Below the pieces are notes generated by a model. That model was not told the DNA's origin. It saw only the letters and a list, made by a program, of their open reading frames with translations, and did no database searches. A stretch of DNA of 41,866 bases from assembly GCA_944376265.1 (NCBI GenBank), contig CALWCD010000013.1, forward strand, positions 1 through 41,866. The letters run 5' to 3'. Positions 8,073-15,922 of the stretch are shown here, piece by piece; within the stretch, counting starts at the first letter, position 1, and each line of letters starts with the position of its first letter. The stretch is from an uncultured Clostridia bacterium (lineage in GTDB: Bacteria > Bacillota > Clostridia > Oscillospirales > Acutalibacteraceae). Both the position numbers and the translations under genes were made by a program.

Positions 8073-8582
8073 ATGGATGAAAAGGCATTGTACAAAGTAA
8101 CATACGGGTTGTATGTGGTGTCCGCCCAGGCGGAGGGACAGCGCAGCGGCTGCGTGGTGAACACGCTCCAGCAGGTGACCGCCCAGCCTGTGCGGCTTTC
8201 CGTGGCGGTGAGCAAGGACAATTTCACCTGCAAGCTCATCGAGAAGGCGGGGCGCTTTGCCGCCGTGGCGTTGGACCAGCGGGCGGACTTTCTGTTCCTG
8301 GGCCGGTTCGGGTTCCGCTCCGGCAGGGATTTTGACAAATTCCAGGACATTTCCTTTGCCCAGGATAACGCCGGCATGCCCTACCCCCTTCAGGCGGCCT
8401 GCGCCCATTACAGCTGCAAGGTGGAACAGACCGTGGACCTTGGCACCCACATGGTGTTTATCGGGCTGGCGGAGGAGTCGGAGATCCTCTCGGAGGAAGA
8501 GCCTCTGACCTACGCCTACTACCGAAATGTGATCAAGGGAAAGACCCCCAAGAACGCGCCCTCCTACCAGAAGGACAACTGA
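8073..8582 (+). CDS. Flavin reductase-like domain protein
   Basis: A 169-residue cytoplasmic protein of the FMN-binding split-barrel (flavin reductase/flavoredoxin) family. The opening 'LYKVTYGLYVVSAQ' and 'GCVVNTLQQVTAQPVRLSVAV', then 'SKDNFTCKLI', match the flavin-binding first half of these proteins. The later 'PLQAACAHYSCKVEQTVDLG' and 'HMVFIGLAEE' match the second half. In anaerobes such proteins reduce free FMN or pass electrons to rubredoxin and flavodiiron proteins; the partner here is not known. It is transcribed alone: its own promoter lies at 8006 and a terminator follows. Confidence 0.87.
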   Translation: MDEKALYKVTYGLYVVSAQAEGQRSGCVVNTLQQVTAQPVRLSVAVSKDNFTCKLIEKAGRFAAVALDQRADFLFLGRFGFRSGRDFDKFQDISFAQDNAGMPYPLQAACAHYSCKVEQTVDLGTHMVFIGLAEESEILSEEEPLTYAYYRNVIKGKTPKNAPSYQKDN

Positions 8583-8593
8583 GACAAACGCCT

Positions 8594-8620
8594 GCCCCGC
8601 TGACTGCGGGGCTTTCTTTT
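8594..8620 (+). terminator. Intrinsic terminator of the flavin-reductase gene
   Basis: GCCCCGC (8594-8600) and GCGGGGC (8606-8612) form a 7-bp stem with a 5-nt loop, followed by TTTCTTTT. Confidence 0.85.
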
Positions 8621-8701
8621 GCCCTCATAAAGGCTCAGGGTTTCGCATAGACCTTATAAAAAAGCGGGCCATGGGGCTTGCCTTCAAGGAGGAGCAAAGG
8701 A

Positions 8702-11347
8702 ATGGATTTTTTCAGCGTCAGCCGGGAGGAAGCCCTGGACGCCCTGAAAACCAACCCCCGGCGGGGGCTGGCCGAAGGGGAAAGCAGGCGCCGGCTGGAG
8801 AATTGCGGACGAAACGAGCTTCGCACCGCCAAAGGCCAGGGGATTCTGCTGCGGTTTTTCAGCCAGTTCCAGGACCTGATGGTGCTCATTCTCCTGGCGG
8901 CTGCGGGGGTGTCCTTTGCCGTGTCCTGGGTGAAAGGGGACGGGGAGTATGTGGATTCCCTGATTATCCTGGCCATTGTGGTGGTAAACGCGGTGATCGG
9001 CACGGTCCAGGAGCTGCGGGCGGACAAAGCTATTGAAGCGCTGAAAAAGCTTTCCTCACCTCACGCCCAGGTGATTCGGGACGGCAGGCGGCAGCGGGTG
9101 GAAAGCTGGGAGCTGGTGCCCGGGGACGTGGTGGTGCTCCAGGCAGGGGACCTGGTTCCCGCGGACCTGCGGCTGCTGCGCAGCGTGGAGCTGAAAGCGG
9201 AGGAGTCGGCGCTTACCGGGGAGTCTGTGCCGGCGGAAAAGGACGCCGACGCCCGATGTCCCCGAAACGCTCCTCTGGGGGAGCGGAAGAACATGGTGTT
9301 TTCCTCCACAGGTGTGGCTTCCGGAGCGGGGGTGGGGGTGGTCACCGCCACAGGCATGGACACCGCCATGGGGCAGATCGCCCGGATGCTGGAAAGCGAG
9401 AAAGCCCCCCAAACGCCTCTGCAGCAGCGGCTGAAGCAGACCGGCAAAGTGCTGGGCGCCGGGGTGGTGCTCATCTGCGGGGTGATTTTCCTGCTGGGCC
9501 TTCTCCAGCGGATGGAGCCCCTGGAGATGTTCATGATCGCCATCAGCCTGGGAGTGGCCGCCATTCCCGAAGGCCTCACCGCCGTGGTGACCATTGTTCT
9601 GGCCATGGGAATCAAGCGGATGGCCCAGAAGCGGGCTATCGTCCGGCACCTGCCCGCGGTGGAGACCTTGGGCAGCACCCAGGTGATCTGCTCCGACAAG
9701 ACCGGCACTCTCACCCAGAACAAGATGACCGTGGCGGTCTTTTCCGGCCCCAGGGGCGAGGAGCGGCTGGAGGGAGCTGCCGCCCAGTTTGCCCTGGAGC
9801 TTGCGAGCCTGTGCAACAACACCCAGGTGGTGGGGGGCGTTCTCACAGGAGACCCCACGGAGACGGCCTTCCTCCGGGCCTGCAAACGGGAAAAGGAGAC
9901 CCTGGAGGAAGAGTTTCCCCGGGTGGGGGAGATCCCCTTCACGTCTGCCCGGAAGATGATGACCACCGCTCACCGTCTGCCAGGGGGCGGGTACCGGGTT
10001 ATCTCCAAAGGGGCCCCGGATGTGCTCATCGCCCGATGCACGGAGATTGCCCAGGGGAAGGGAGCCCAGCCTTTTTCCGGCGCGATGAAAGCCAAAGTCC
10101 TCTCCGACAACACCGCCCTTGCCCAGCGGGCGCTGCGGGTATTGGCGGTGGCCTATAAGGACGTGAGCACTCTGTCCCAGGATGATCGGGAAACGGAAAG
10201 CGGGCTCACTTTTTGTGGGCTTATCGCCATGGAGGACCCGCCCCGGCCCGGGGTGAAGGAAGCGGTGGCCCAGTGCAAACGTGCGGGCATCCTGCCGGTG
10301 ATGATCACCGGGGACCACGCCGCCACCGCTCTGGCCATCGGAAAGCGGCTGGGCATGGCGGAAAGCGCCTCCCAGGTGATGACCGGCCGGGACCTGGACG
10401 GCCTGGACGACGGGGACCTGAGCAGGAAGATCTTCGACTACCGGATCTTTGCCCGGGTGTCCCCGGAGCACAAGGTGAAGATCGTCAAGGCCTTCCAGCG
10501 CCGGGGTATGGTGGTGGCCATGACAGGCGACGGGGTCAACGACGCCCCGGCCCTGAAAAGCGCGGATATCGGCTGCGCCATGGGGAAAAACGGCACGGAA
10601 GTGGCACAGTCCGCCGCGGATATGGTTCTCACCGACGATGACTTTTCCACCATTGTGGCGGCGGTGCGAGAGGGGAGAGGCATCTATCAGAACATCCGCA
10701 AGACCATCCATTTTCTACTCTCCTGCAACATCGGGGAGATTCTGGTGGTGTTTGCGGCGTTTCTGCTGCGGGTGCCCACGCCCCTGCTGGCCATTCAGCT
10801 TTTGTGGGTGAACCTGGTCACCGATTCCTTCCCGGCTCTGGCTTTGGGGGTGGACCCCATCCAAAAGGACGTGATGGACGCCCCGCCCCACAAGCGGGAA
10901 AAGGGGATCTTCTCCGGAGGCATGGGGTTCTCCGTGGCGGTGGAGGGATGCCTGGTAGGCGCCCTGGCATTGCTGGCCTACACCCTGGGACGGGTCTTTT
11001 TCGACGCCGACCCCGCTCAGCCGGTGTTGGGCAGGACCATGGCCTTCTGTGTGCTCAGCCTCTCCCAGCTGGTTCACAGCTTCAACATGCGCTCGGAGCG
11101 GTCGGTGGTGGGCCTGGGGCTGTTTTCCAACCGAAAGCTGGTGCTGGCCTGCGGATTCTGCGCCCTGCTGATGGTGAGCGTGGTGCTGTGCCCGCCCCTG
11201 GCGGCCCTGTTCCGCACCGTTCCCCTGACAGGGTTCCAGTGGCTGCTGGTGGCAGCCCTCTCCCTGTGTCCCTTGGCGGTGGTGGAAGGGGAGAAGCTTC
11301 TCCTTGCCCGGCTGGGCCACAAGAGGAAAACCTACCGAAGAAAGTAA
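8702..11347 (+). CDS. Cation-transporting P-type ATPase, probably calcium
   Basis: An 881-residue P2A-type (SERCA/PMR1-like) ATPase of the cytoplasmic membrane that most likely exports Ca2+. Visible parts are an N-terminal cation-ATPase domain, the actuator 'LTGESVPAEKD', the M4 ion site 'AAIPEGLTAVV' (E290), the phosphorylation motif DKTGT (D332), the nucleotide-domain 'KGAPDVLI' and the hinge 'TGDGVNDAPALKSADIG' (from T608). M5 'SCNIGEI' and M6 'WVNLVTDSFPALALG' hold the N/E and N/D side chains used for Ca2+ in SERCA, which supports calcium over Na/K or H+. The start at ATG 8702 has AAGGAGG at 8686-8692; an upstream TTG (8678) is less likely. The C-terminus is very basic. The gene is monocistronic. 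Confidence 0.93.
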   Translation: MDFFSVSREEALDALKTNPRRGLAEGESRRRLENCGRNELRTAKGQGILLRFFSQFQDLMVLILLAAAGVSFAVSWVKGDGEYVDSLIILAIVVVNAVIGTVQELRADKAIEALKKLSSPHAQVIRDGRRQRVESWELVPGDVVVLQAGDLVPADLRLLRSVELKAEESALTGESVPAEKDADARCPRNAPLGERKNMVFSSTGVASGAGVGVVTATGMDTAMGQIARMLESEKAPQTPLQQRLKQTGKVLGAGVVLICGVIFLLGLLQRMEPLEMFMIAISLGVAAIPEGLTAVVTIVLAMGIKRMAQKRAIVRHLPAVETLGSTQVICSDKTGTLTQNKMTVAVFSGPRGEERLEGAAAQFALELASLCNNTQVVGGVLTGDPTETAFLRACKREKETLEEEFPRVGEIPFTSARKMMTTAHRLPGGGYRVISKGAPDVLIARCTEIAQGKGAQPFSGAMKAKVLSDNTALAQRALRVLAVAYKDVSTLSQDDRETESGLTFCGLIAMEDPPRPGVKEAVAQCKRAGILPVMITGDHAATALAIGKRLGMAESASQVMTGRDLDGLDDGDLSRKIFDYRIFARVSPEHKVKIVKAFQRRGMVVAMTGDGVNDAPALKSADIGCAMGKNGTEVAQSAADMVLTDDDFSTIVAAVREGRGIYQNIRKTIHFLLSCNIGEILVVFAAFLLRVPTPLLAIQLLWVNLVTDSFPALALGVDPIQKDVMDAPPHKREKGIFSGGMGFSVAVEGCLVGALALLAYTLGRVFFDADPAQPVLGRTMAFCVLSLSQLVHSFNMRSERSVVGLGLFSNRKLVLACGFCALLMVSVVLCPPLAALFRTVPLTGFQWLLVAALSLCPLAVVEGEKLLLARLGHKRKTYRRK

Positions 11348-11378
11348 AAAAGGGAGGGCCCTGGGCTCTCCCTTTTGC
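11345..11378. terminator. Bidirectional terminator between the P-type ATPase gene and nfo
   Basis: AAAAGGGAG (11348-11356) pairs with CTCCCTTTT (11368-11376), with extra pairing inside. T runs lie on both exits. Confidence 0.8.
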
Positions 11379-11380
11379 TG

Positions 11381-12214
11381 TTATTCCAGATAGGCCCTCT
11401 TCATCAGGGCGATTTCCCGGGCATAGCCTTCCAGGTCGTTGGGGGTCTCCAAATAGAAGGGCAGTTCCCGCAGTGCCGGGTGATTGACGATCCGCTCCAG
11501 AGCCTCCATGCCCAGGGTGCCTTCCCCCAGCTTCTGGTGCCGGTCCTTGTGGCTGCCCAGGGGGTTCATGGAGTCGTTCAAGTGGATAGCCTTCAGCCGG
11601 GAAAGCCCGAGAACTCGGTCAAACTCCTCCAGCACCCCGTCCAAGTCGTTTGCCACATCATAGCCGCCGTCGGACACGTGGCAGGTGTCCAGGCAGATTC
11701 CCAGTTTTTCCGAAAGCTCCACCCGGTCCAGAATGGCCCGAAGCTCCTGAAAGCTGCGGCCCACCTCCGAGCCTTTGCCCGCCATGGTCTCCAGCAGCAC
11801 CGTGGTGTGAAGCTCCGGGGTGAGGATGGCGTTCAGGTGGTCTGCAATCAGCTGAATGCCCACCTGGGCGCCCTGCTTTACGTGGCTGCCCGGGTGGAAG
11901 TTGTACATGGTCCCGGGAATGTGTTCCAGCCGGGCAAGGTCGTCCGCCATGGTCTCCCGGGCGAAGGTCCTCAGGCCCTCGTCGGCGGCGCAGGCGTTCA
12001 GGGTGTAGGGAGCGTGGGCCAAAATGGGGAACAGCCCCTGGTCCTTGGCAAATTGGTTGTAGGCGGCAACGTCCTCCAGATCCAGGGGCTTGGCCTTGCC
12101 GCCCCGGGGATTCCGGGTGAAAAACTGGAAGGTGTTGGCGCCGATCCTCACCGCCTCCCGGCCCATGGCCAGATAGCCCTTGGAGCTGGAAAGGTGGCAG
12201 CCTATTTTCAGCAT
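11381..12214 (-). CDS. nfo: Endonuclease IV (AP endonuclease)
   Basis: A 277-residue cytoplasmic zinc enzyme of base-excision repair that cuts 5' to abasic sites and trims damaged 3' ends. Metal-ligand motifs of the Nfo TIM barrel are all present: 'HAPYTLN', 'NFHPGSH', 'LLETMAG', '[15 protein letters not shown]', '[17 protein letters not shown]' and 'FYLETPN' near the end. The length is close to E. coli Nfo (285). The ATG at 12214 begins '[14 protein letters not shown]', the usual N-terminus, and lies inside the 3' end of the mmcQ gene (7-nt overlap), with AAAGGAG about 11 nt upstream. It is the last gene of the minus-strand set that begins with the Crp regulator. Confidence 0.95.
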   Translation of the reverse strand: MLKIGCHLSSSKGYLAMGREAVRIGANTFQFFTRNPRGGKAKPLDLEDVAAYNQFAKDQGLFPILAHAPYTLNACAADEGLRTFARETMADDLARLEHIPGTMYNFHPGSHVKQGAQVGIQLIADHLNAILTPELHTTVLLETMAGKGSEVGRSFQELRAILDRVELSEKLGICLDTCHVSDGGYDVANDLDGVLEEFDRVLGLSRLKAIHLNDSMNPLGSHKDRHQKLGEGTLGMEALERIVNHPALRELPFYLETPNDLEGYAREIALMKRAYLE

Positions 12215-12573
12215 ACAGGTGGTTTCTCCTTTCTCTTGGGGGCGGTGAGCCGGAAGCTTTCCGCCAGCATGTTCTGAATGTCCTCCGGGGGCACTGTGCC
12301 GTTTAGCAGAATGGTGTTCCAGTGCTCCTTGTTCATGTGGTATCCCGGCGTTACGGAAGGGTAGGTGTCCCGCCAGAAATCCCGCCATTCCGGGGTGCAC
12401 TTCACGTTTACACACAGGCAGCCCCGGCGCTCATAGAGAAAGGCGAACCCCCTCCGGTTGGCCCAGTGGCGCATGACGGTCCAGTTGTCGTCGTGAAAGG
12501 GGTAATCCTCCACCACAGCCGGGGAGAGCCCCTTGCAAAAGTCGATTACGGTCTGCCGTTTAGTCCAGTCCAT
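12208..12573 (-). CDS. MmcQ/YjbR family protein
   Basis: A 121-residue small cytoplasmic protein of the MmcQ/YjbR (CyaY-like fold) family. The family marks are an N-terminal helix ending '[18 protein letters not shown]', the strand '[17 protein letters not shown]' and the end region '[19 protein letters not shown]'. Members are often described as putative DNA-binding proteins, but the role is not established. It overlaps the start of nfo by 7 nt and follows the SDR gene by 19 nt. AGGAGAG lies upstream of the ATG at 12573. Co-transcription with endonuclease IV would fit a DNA-damage link, but that is inference. Confidence 0.87.
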   Translation of the reverse strand: MDWTKRQTVIDFCKGLSPAVVEDYPFHDDNWTVMRHWANRRGFAFLYERRGCLCVNVKCTPEWRDFWRDTYPSVTPGYHMNKEHWNTILLNGTVPPEDIQNMLAESFRLTAPKRKEKPPVC

Positions 12574-12592
12574 GGCTCTCTCCTGGGCCCCC

Positions 12593-13324
12593 TTAAAACA
12601 GCAGGGGAAGGACGCACCCGGTGAGGTACCTGGCTTCCTCCGAGCAGAGAAAAGCCACGCAGTCCGCCACATCCTGAGGGGTCACTCTGGTTCTGTTCCG
12701 CCAGGGCTCCCCGTGAGCGGAAAAGGCCCAGGCCTCCTCCAGGGAGGAGAAGGGGTCCACAGGCCCGGGCGCCACCACGTTGACGGTGACCCCCAGCTTC
12801 CAAGCTTCGTTTACAGCCTGAAGGAGGGCGCCGGTCCGGCTGGCTTTGGCGGCGTTGTAGCAGTAAGCCGGGGAGGGAATGGTCAAGTTGGAGGAGATTC
12901 CCACCACGCGGCCTGTTTTCCGTTTCTGCATGTCCTTCAGCACCAGGGGCAGCAGGTTGTAGATGGGCCTCAGTTCCTGGAGGGCGTCCTGAAAGGCCCT
13001 TTCCGGGTCTATTTCCTCCAGTGGCTCCGGATTCCAGTTGGCGCCGGGTCCAATGACGCAGATGTCCACTCTGCCCAACCGTTCCAGGACGGTCTCCACC
13101 ATCCGGCCGCAGTCCAGGGGATCAAATACATCTCCCTGAACCGGAAACGCGCAGCCGCCGTTTTCGTTGATATATTTCGCCACGGCTTCCCCGCTGCTTT
13201 GGGAGTGCAGATAGTTCACCGCCACGGCAGTGCCCTTCCGGGCCAGAGTGAGGGCCACGCTGCGCCCAATGCCGTTGCCGGAAGCCCCGGTTACCAGGGC
13301 GACTCTTTTCAGTGTTTCCATCAT
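12593..13324 (-). CDS. SDR family oxidoreductase
   Basis: A 243-residue short-chain dehydrogenase/reductase with a Rossmann fold. The cofactor motif is 'VTGASGNGIGRSVAL' near residue 11, 'VQGDVFD' follows, and the active-site Tyr and Lys are in 'YNAAK' (YxxxK). The usual NNAG after the fourth strand is replaced by 'IGPGANW', so it is a divergent member; it resembles 3-oxoacyl-ACP reductase-like SDRs but lies outside any fatty-acid cluster. The end, 'YLTGCVLPL', matches the usual TG xxx xxDGG region but lacks the DGG and stops early. The ATG at 13324 overlaps the DUF3795 stop (ATGA) with GGAGG upstream. The substrate is unknown. Confidence 0.85.
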   Translation of the reverse strand: MMETLKRVALVTGASGNGIGRSVALTLARKGTAVAVNYLHSQSSGEAVAKYINENGGCAFPVQGDVFDPLDCGRMVETVLERLGRVDICVIGPGANWNPEPLEEIDPERAFQDALQELRPIYNLLPLVLKDMQKRKTGRVVGISSNLTIPSPAYCYNAAKASRTGALLQAVNEAWKLGVTVNVVAPGPVDPFSSLEEAWAFSAHGEPWRNRTRVTPQDVADCVAFLCSEEARYLTGCVLPLLF

Positions 13325-13752
13325 GGTTCCTCCTTGTGCCCGAAAGTTTCCTTTTGAGGGAAGCAGGCCTGGCCGCAGGCCGGGCAGAAAGAACTGCCTG
13401 CCCGCAGCACCTCCCCGCAGTGGGGACAGGTCCACTTTTCGGTTTCCTCATGTAAAAATGCTTCCATTCCCTTTTCCTGAATGGCCAGAAGGTTTTCCAC
13501 GACGCTGAGCACCCCCGCCGTCTTTTCCCGGTACCGCTGGTCCAGCGCCCTCAGTCGGGGACAGGGGAACTTGGCGCACCCCAGGCACAGGGAAGGACTG
13601 CTCCAGCGTTCCTCTCGGCAGTTTTTGATCACGCACAGATGGCTTTTCTTGGTGGTGCGCAGCCGGCACCCCAGGCAGGGGTGGCTGCGTTTCTGGTACA
13701 TCCCGCACACGCGGCAGTTGATGCCGCAGGGCGCGATGAGGATTTCTTCCAT
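13321..13752 (-). CDS. DUF3795 zinc-binding protein with C-terminal zinc ribbon
   Basis: A 143-residue cysteine-rich protein. Residues 1-75 match DUF3795: 'APCGINCRVCGMY', 'HPCLGC', 'LCVIKNC' and 'LCLGCAKFPCPRL', in total about ten cysteines that could bind zinc or a cluster. A helical stretch follows, then a zinc ribbon near the C-terminus ('WTCPHCGEVL' with 'FCPACGQACF'). The function of the family is unknown. It starts 22 nt after the Crp regulator gene and overlaps the SDR start by 4 nt, so it is most likely the second gene of that operon. Confidence 0.85.
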   Translation of the reverse strand: MEEILIAPCGINCRVCGMYQKRSHPCLGCRLRTTKKSHLCVIKNCREERWSSPSLCLGCAKFPCPRLRALDQRYREKTAGVLSVVENLLAIQEKGMEAFLHEETEKWTCPHCGEVLRAGSSFCPACGQACFPQKETFGHKEEP

Positions 13753-13774
13753 GTAGTTCTCCTTTTCGCCGGGG

Positions 13775-14434
13775 TCATTTCCGGCAGAGCGTTTCCAGTT
13801 TTTCCCGGTCCAGCAGCCGCACCGTGCCCCGGCTGAGGTTCACCATGCCCTCTTCGTGAAAGTAGTGGAGCATCCGGGTCACCACCTCCCGGGGATTTCC
13901 CAGGTGGTTCCCAATGGCCTCGTGGGTCAGCTTCAGGGTGTCGGTGCCCTCCAGAGCGCTTTCCTCCAGAAGAAACTCGGCCAGGCGCTTGTCAAAGCTC
14001 TTCCACATGATCTGCTCCATCAGCCACATCACCTGGGAAAACCTGGCGGCCAGCACCTCGTTGATGAAATTGGCGGCCGGCGCGGATTCTTCCATCAGGT
14101 CCTTGTACACCTCGGCGGGGACCAGCCACAGCCGGGTGTCCTTTTCCGCCTGGACCATCACCTGAAACTGGATGGACCGCATAATGCAGGAGGCGGAAAA
14201 CAGACACACGTCCCGCTGAAACAGCCGGTACAGGGTGATCTCCCGCCCCTCCTCGGAGAGGATGTAGGCCCGCAGCTGTCCCCGCTGAACCAGCAGCAGG
14301 CTGGACCGGTCCAGGCCGCCGTTGTAGATGACCGTTCCCTTTTCGCAGCATCGTTCCACAGCCCGGGTGCGCACCCGTTCCTGCTGCTGGGGGGTCAGCT
14401 TGTCCCAAAAGGGGAAAAAAGCTTCCAGCTCCAC
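13775..14434 (-). CDS. Crp/Fnr family transcriptional regulator
   Basis: A 219-residue regulator with an N-terminal cyclic-nucleotide-binding-like barrel ('QRGQLRAYILSEEGREITLY' near 60-80, then 'FSASCIM'), a dimerisation helix (about 120-145) and a C-terminal winged helix ('LTHEAIGNHLGNPREVVTRM'). The effector is unknown. The N-terminal four-cysteine set of oxygen-sensing Fnr is absent, and the phosphate-binding motif of cAMP-binding Crp is not obvious. The start is GTG 14434, with AAAGGAGG 7 nt upstream; longer starts would cross that site. It is divergent from the rubredoxin operon, whose promoter carries a GTGA-N5-TCAC palindrome, its probable target. Its own promoter is at 14465-14493. 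Confidence 0.88.
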   Translation of the reverse strand: MELEAFFPFWDKLTPQQQERVRTRAVERCCEKGTVIYNGGLDRSSLLLVQRGQLRAYILSEEGREITLYRLFQRDVCLFSASCIMRSIQFQVMVQAEKDTRLWLVPAEVYKDLMEESAPAANFINEVLAARFSQVMWLMEQIMWKSFDKRLAEFLLEESALEGTDTLKLTHEAIGNHLGNPREVVTRMLHYFHEEGMVNLSRGTVRLLDREKLETLCRK

Positions 14435-14464
14435 CTGCCATCCTCCTTTCCGGTAAGTGATTTT

Positions 14465-14493
14465 AGTATAAAGCGGCAAACGCCGGATGTCAA
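14465..14493 (-). promoter_or_regulatory. Promoter of the Crp-nfo gene set
   Basis: On the minus strand: TTGACA (14493-14488), exactly 17 bp, TATACT (14470-14465). It is close to consensus and 30 bp from the GTG start. Confidence 0.75.
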
Positions 14494-14533
14494 ATGGGGA
14501 GAGAAGGCCCAAAAATGAGAAAGATTGCTTCTT

Positions 14534-14575
14534 TGTGACAATATCACGGTAAAAACCTGGAAAAATTGATATGCT
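14534..14575 (+). promoter_or_regulatory. Candidate Crp-family operator and extended -10 of the rubredoxin operon
   Basis: GTGA (14535-14538), five bases, TCAC (14544-14547) forms a palindrome like Crp/Fnr/HcpR sites. A TATGCT at 14570-14575 with TG at 14567-14568 gives an extended -10, and there is no good -35. The predicted start near 14582 places the operator centre (14541) at about -41.5, the position used for class II activation. Confidence 0.5.
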
Positions 14576-14601
14576 TTACCCAAAGGAGGCGAGACTGGCT
14601 T

Positions 14602-15258
14602 ATGAAAAAAATGGTATGTTCCATCTGCTCGTACACCTACGACGAGGAAAAAGGCATCCCCGAGGCGGGCATAGCGCCCGGCACCAAGTGGGAGGATCTT
14701 CCGGCGGACTGGAAATGTCCCGTGTGCGGCGCGGGGAAGGAGGCGTTCCGGGAGAAGCAGGAGCCTGCTGCTGCCCCGGCTGGGAAGGAAAAGCCCGTGG
14801 TGGACAAGGAGCTCTCCGCCATGGAGATGAGCGTCATCTGTTCCAACCTGGCCAGAGGCTGCGAAAAACAGTATCTGCCCGAGGAATCGGAGCATTTCAA
14901 GAAACTGGCGGAATTTTTCCGCTCTCAGGCGGAGCCGCAGGAATCCCCCAGCGTGGAACAACTGCTGGAGCTGATCCAGCAGGACCTTTCCCGAGGGTTC
15001 CCCTACGCCCATGAAACGGCCTCCCAGGAACCGGACCGAGGTGCGCTCCGCAGCCTGGTGTGGAGCGAGAAGGTGACCCGCATGCTCCAGTCTCTGCTCA
15101 CCCGCTACCAGGCGGAAGGGGAGAGAATGCTGTACCACACCGGGGTGTATGTGTGCACCATCTGCGGGTTTGTCTATGTGGGGGACGCCCCGCCGGAGAT
15201 CTGTCCTGTCTGCAAAGTGCCCAGTTGGAAATTTGAGAAAGTGGAAGGGAGGGCGTGA
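14602..15258 (+). CDS. Double-rubredoxin protein with helical middle domain
   Basis: A 218-residue cytoplasmic electron carrier. Residues 1-52 are a full rubredoxin (iron cysteines C6, C9, C39, C42). Residues 182-218 are a shorter rubrerythrin-type rubredoxin (C185, C188, C201, C204). Between them, about 70-180 is a mostly helical domain, '[18 protein letters not shown]' and '[18 protein letters not shown]'. It sits where rubrerythrins carry a diiron four-helix bundle, but I cannot see the ExxH ligand pattern. It may be a redox relay rather than a peroxidase. AAAGGAGG lies 13 nt before ATG 14602, a long spacing. The downstream ferredoxin/rubredoxin gene starts 2 nt after the stop. A Crp-type site precedes the operon. 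Confidence 0.82.
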   Translation: MKKMVCSICSYTYDEEKGIPEAGIAPGTKWEDLPADWKCPVCGAGKEAFREKQEPAAAPAGKEKPVVDKELSAMEMSVICSNLARGCEKQYLPEESEHFKKLAEFFRSQAEPQESPSVEQLLELIQQDLSRGFPYAHETASQEPDRGALRSLVWSEKVTRMLQSLLTRYQAEGERMLYHTGVYVCTICGFVYVGDAPPEICPVCKVPSWKFEKVEGRA

Positions 15259-15260
15259 CC

Positions 15261-15854
15261 ATGGCGGAAAAATACGCGGTGAGAAACCTGCGCCTCTGTA
15301 CAAAAGACTGCCTTTGCCTGTATGTGTGTCCCACCGGTGCCACAGACACGGAGAACAGCATTATTGACAAGACGAAATGCATCGGCTGCGGCGTTTGTGC
15401 CCAGGCATGTCCCTCCGGGGCCATTTCCATGGTGCCTGTCCAGTTGCCCCCTCAGCAGCCCAAAGAAGAGGCTGTGATGGAAGCTCTCCGGGGGTTGATC
15501 CAAAGCAAGAACCGGGCGGAGGCCCTGGCAGCCGCCCTTCCGGGAGCCCTGAGCAGGGCCGTGGAGAAGTCCTGCCGGCTGATGGCGGAGGACCTGTGCC
15601 GGGAGGCCGGGTTCATGCTTCCCCAAAGCGCCAACACCAAGGAGTTCCTGGAGTACATTAAAAGCTATCCCGGCATTCCCGCGGATCAGGTGAACGCCCT
15701 GCTGGAATCCCTTTCCTTCCACCAGGAAGAGGAAGAGAAGCCGGTGGAACGCTGGAAATGTTCCGTGTGCGGGTACATTCACGAAGGCCCCCTGCCGGAG
15801 GATTTCCGCTGTCCCATCTGTGGCCAGCCCGCGGAAAAGTTTGTCCGGATCTGA
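15261..15854 (+). CDS. Ferredoxin-rubredoxin fusion protein
   Basis: A 197-residue cytoplasmic electron carrier. The N-terminal 55 residues hold two [4Fe-4S] sites. The second is canonical (C40, C43, C46, C50-P). The first has odd spacing (C13, C17, C19, C23-P, that is x3-x1-x3 rather than x2-x2-x3). Residues about 65-150 are helical and unrecognised. Residues 165-197 are a small rubredoxin (C167, C170, C184, C187). ATG 15261 has AAGGGAGGG about 7 nt upstream. It is co-transcribed with the double-rubredoxin gene and probably hands electrons from ferredoxin level to rubredoxin level, as in oxygen or peroxide reduction chains of anaerobes; the terminal acceptor is not in the window. Confidence 0.83.
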   Translation: MAEKYAVRNLRLCTKDCLCLYVCPTGATDTENSIIDKTKCIGCGVCAQACPSGAISMVPVQLPPQQPKEEAVMEALRGLIQSKNRAEALAAALPGALSRAVEKSCRLMAEDLCREAGFMLPQSANTKEFLEYIKSYPGIPADQVNALLESLSFHQEEEEKPVERWKCSVCGYIHEGPLPEDFRCPICGQPAEKFVRI

Positions 15855-15883
15855 TCCTGTTACAATGTGTTTCCCACTGAGCC

Positions 15884-15915
15884 AAAAACTGCCCGCCGGA
15901 ATGCCGGCGGGCAGT
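15884..15915 (-). terminator. Intrinsic terminator of the RNA methyltransferase gene
   Basis: A perfect 12-bp stem (15888-15899 with 15904-15915, 4-nt loop). On the minus strand it is followed by TTTTT; on the plus strand the tail is poor, so it mainly serves the minus gene. Confidence 0.8.
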
Positions 15916-15922
15916 TGCTCTC

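Noticed and set aside
9056-10711. A 551-codon open frame on the minus strand
   Set aside because: It mirrors the P-type ATPase gene, which is complete and has all motifs on the other strand.
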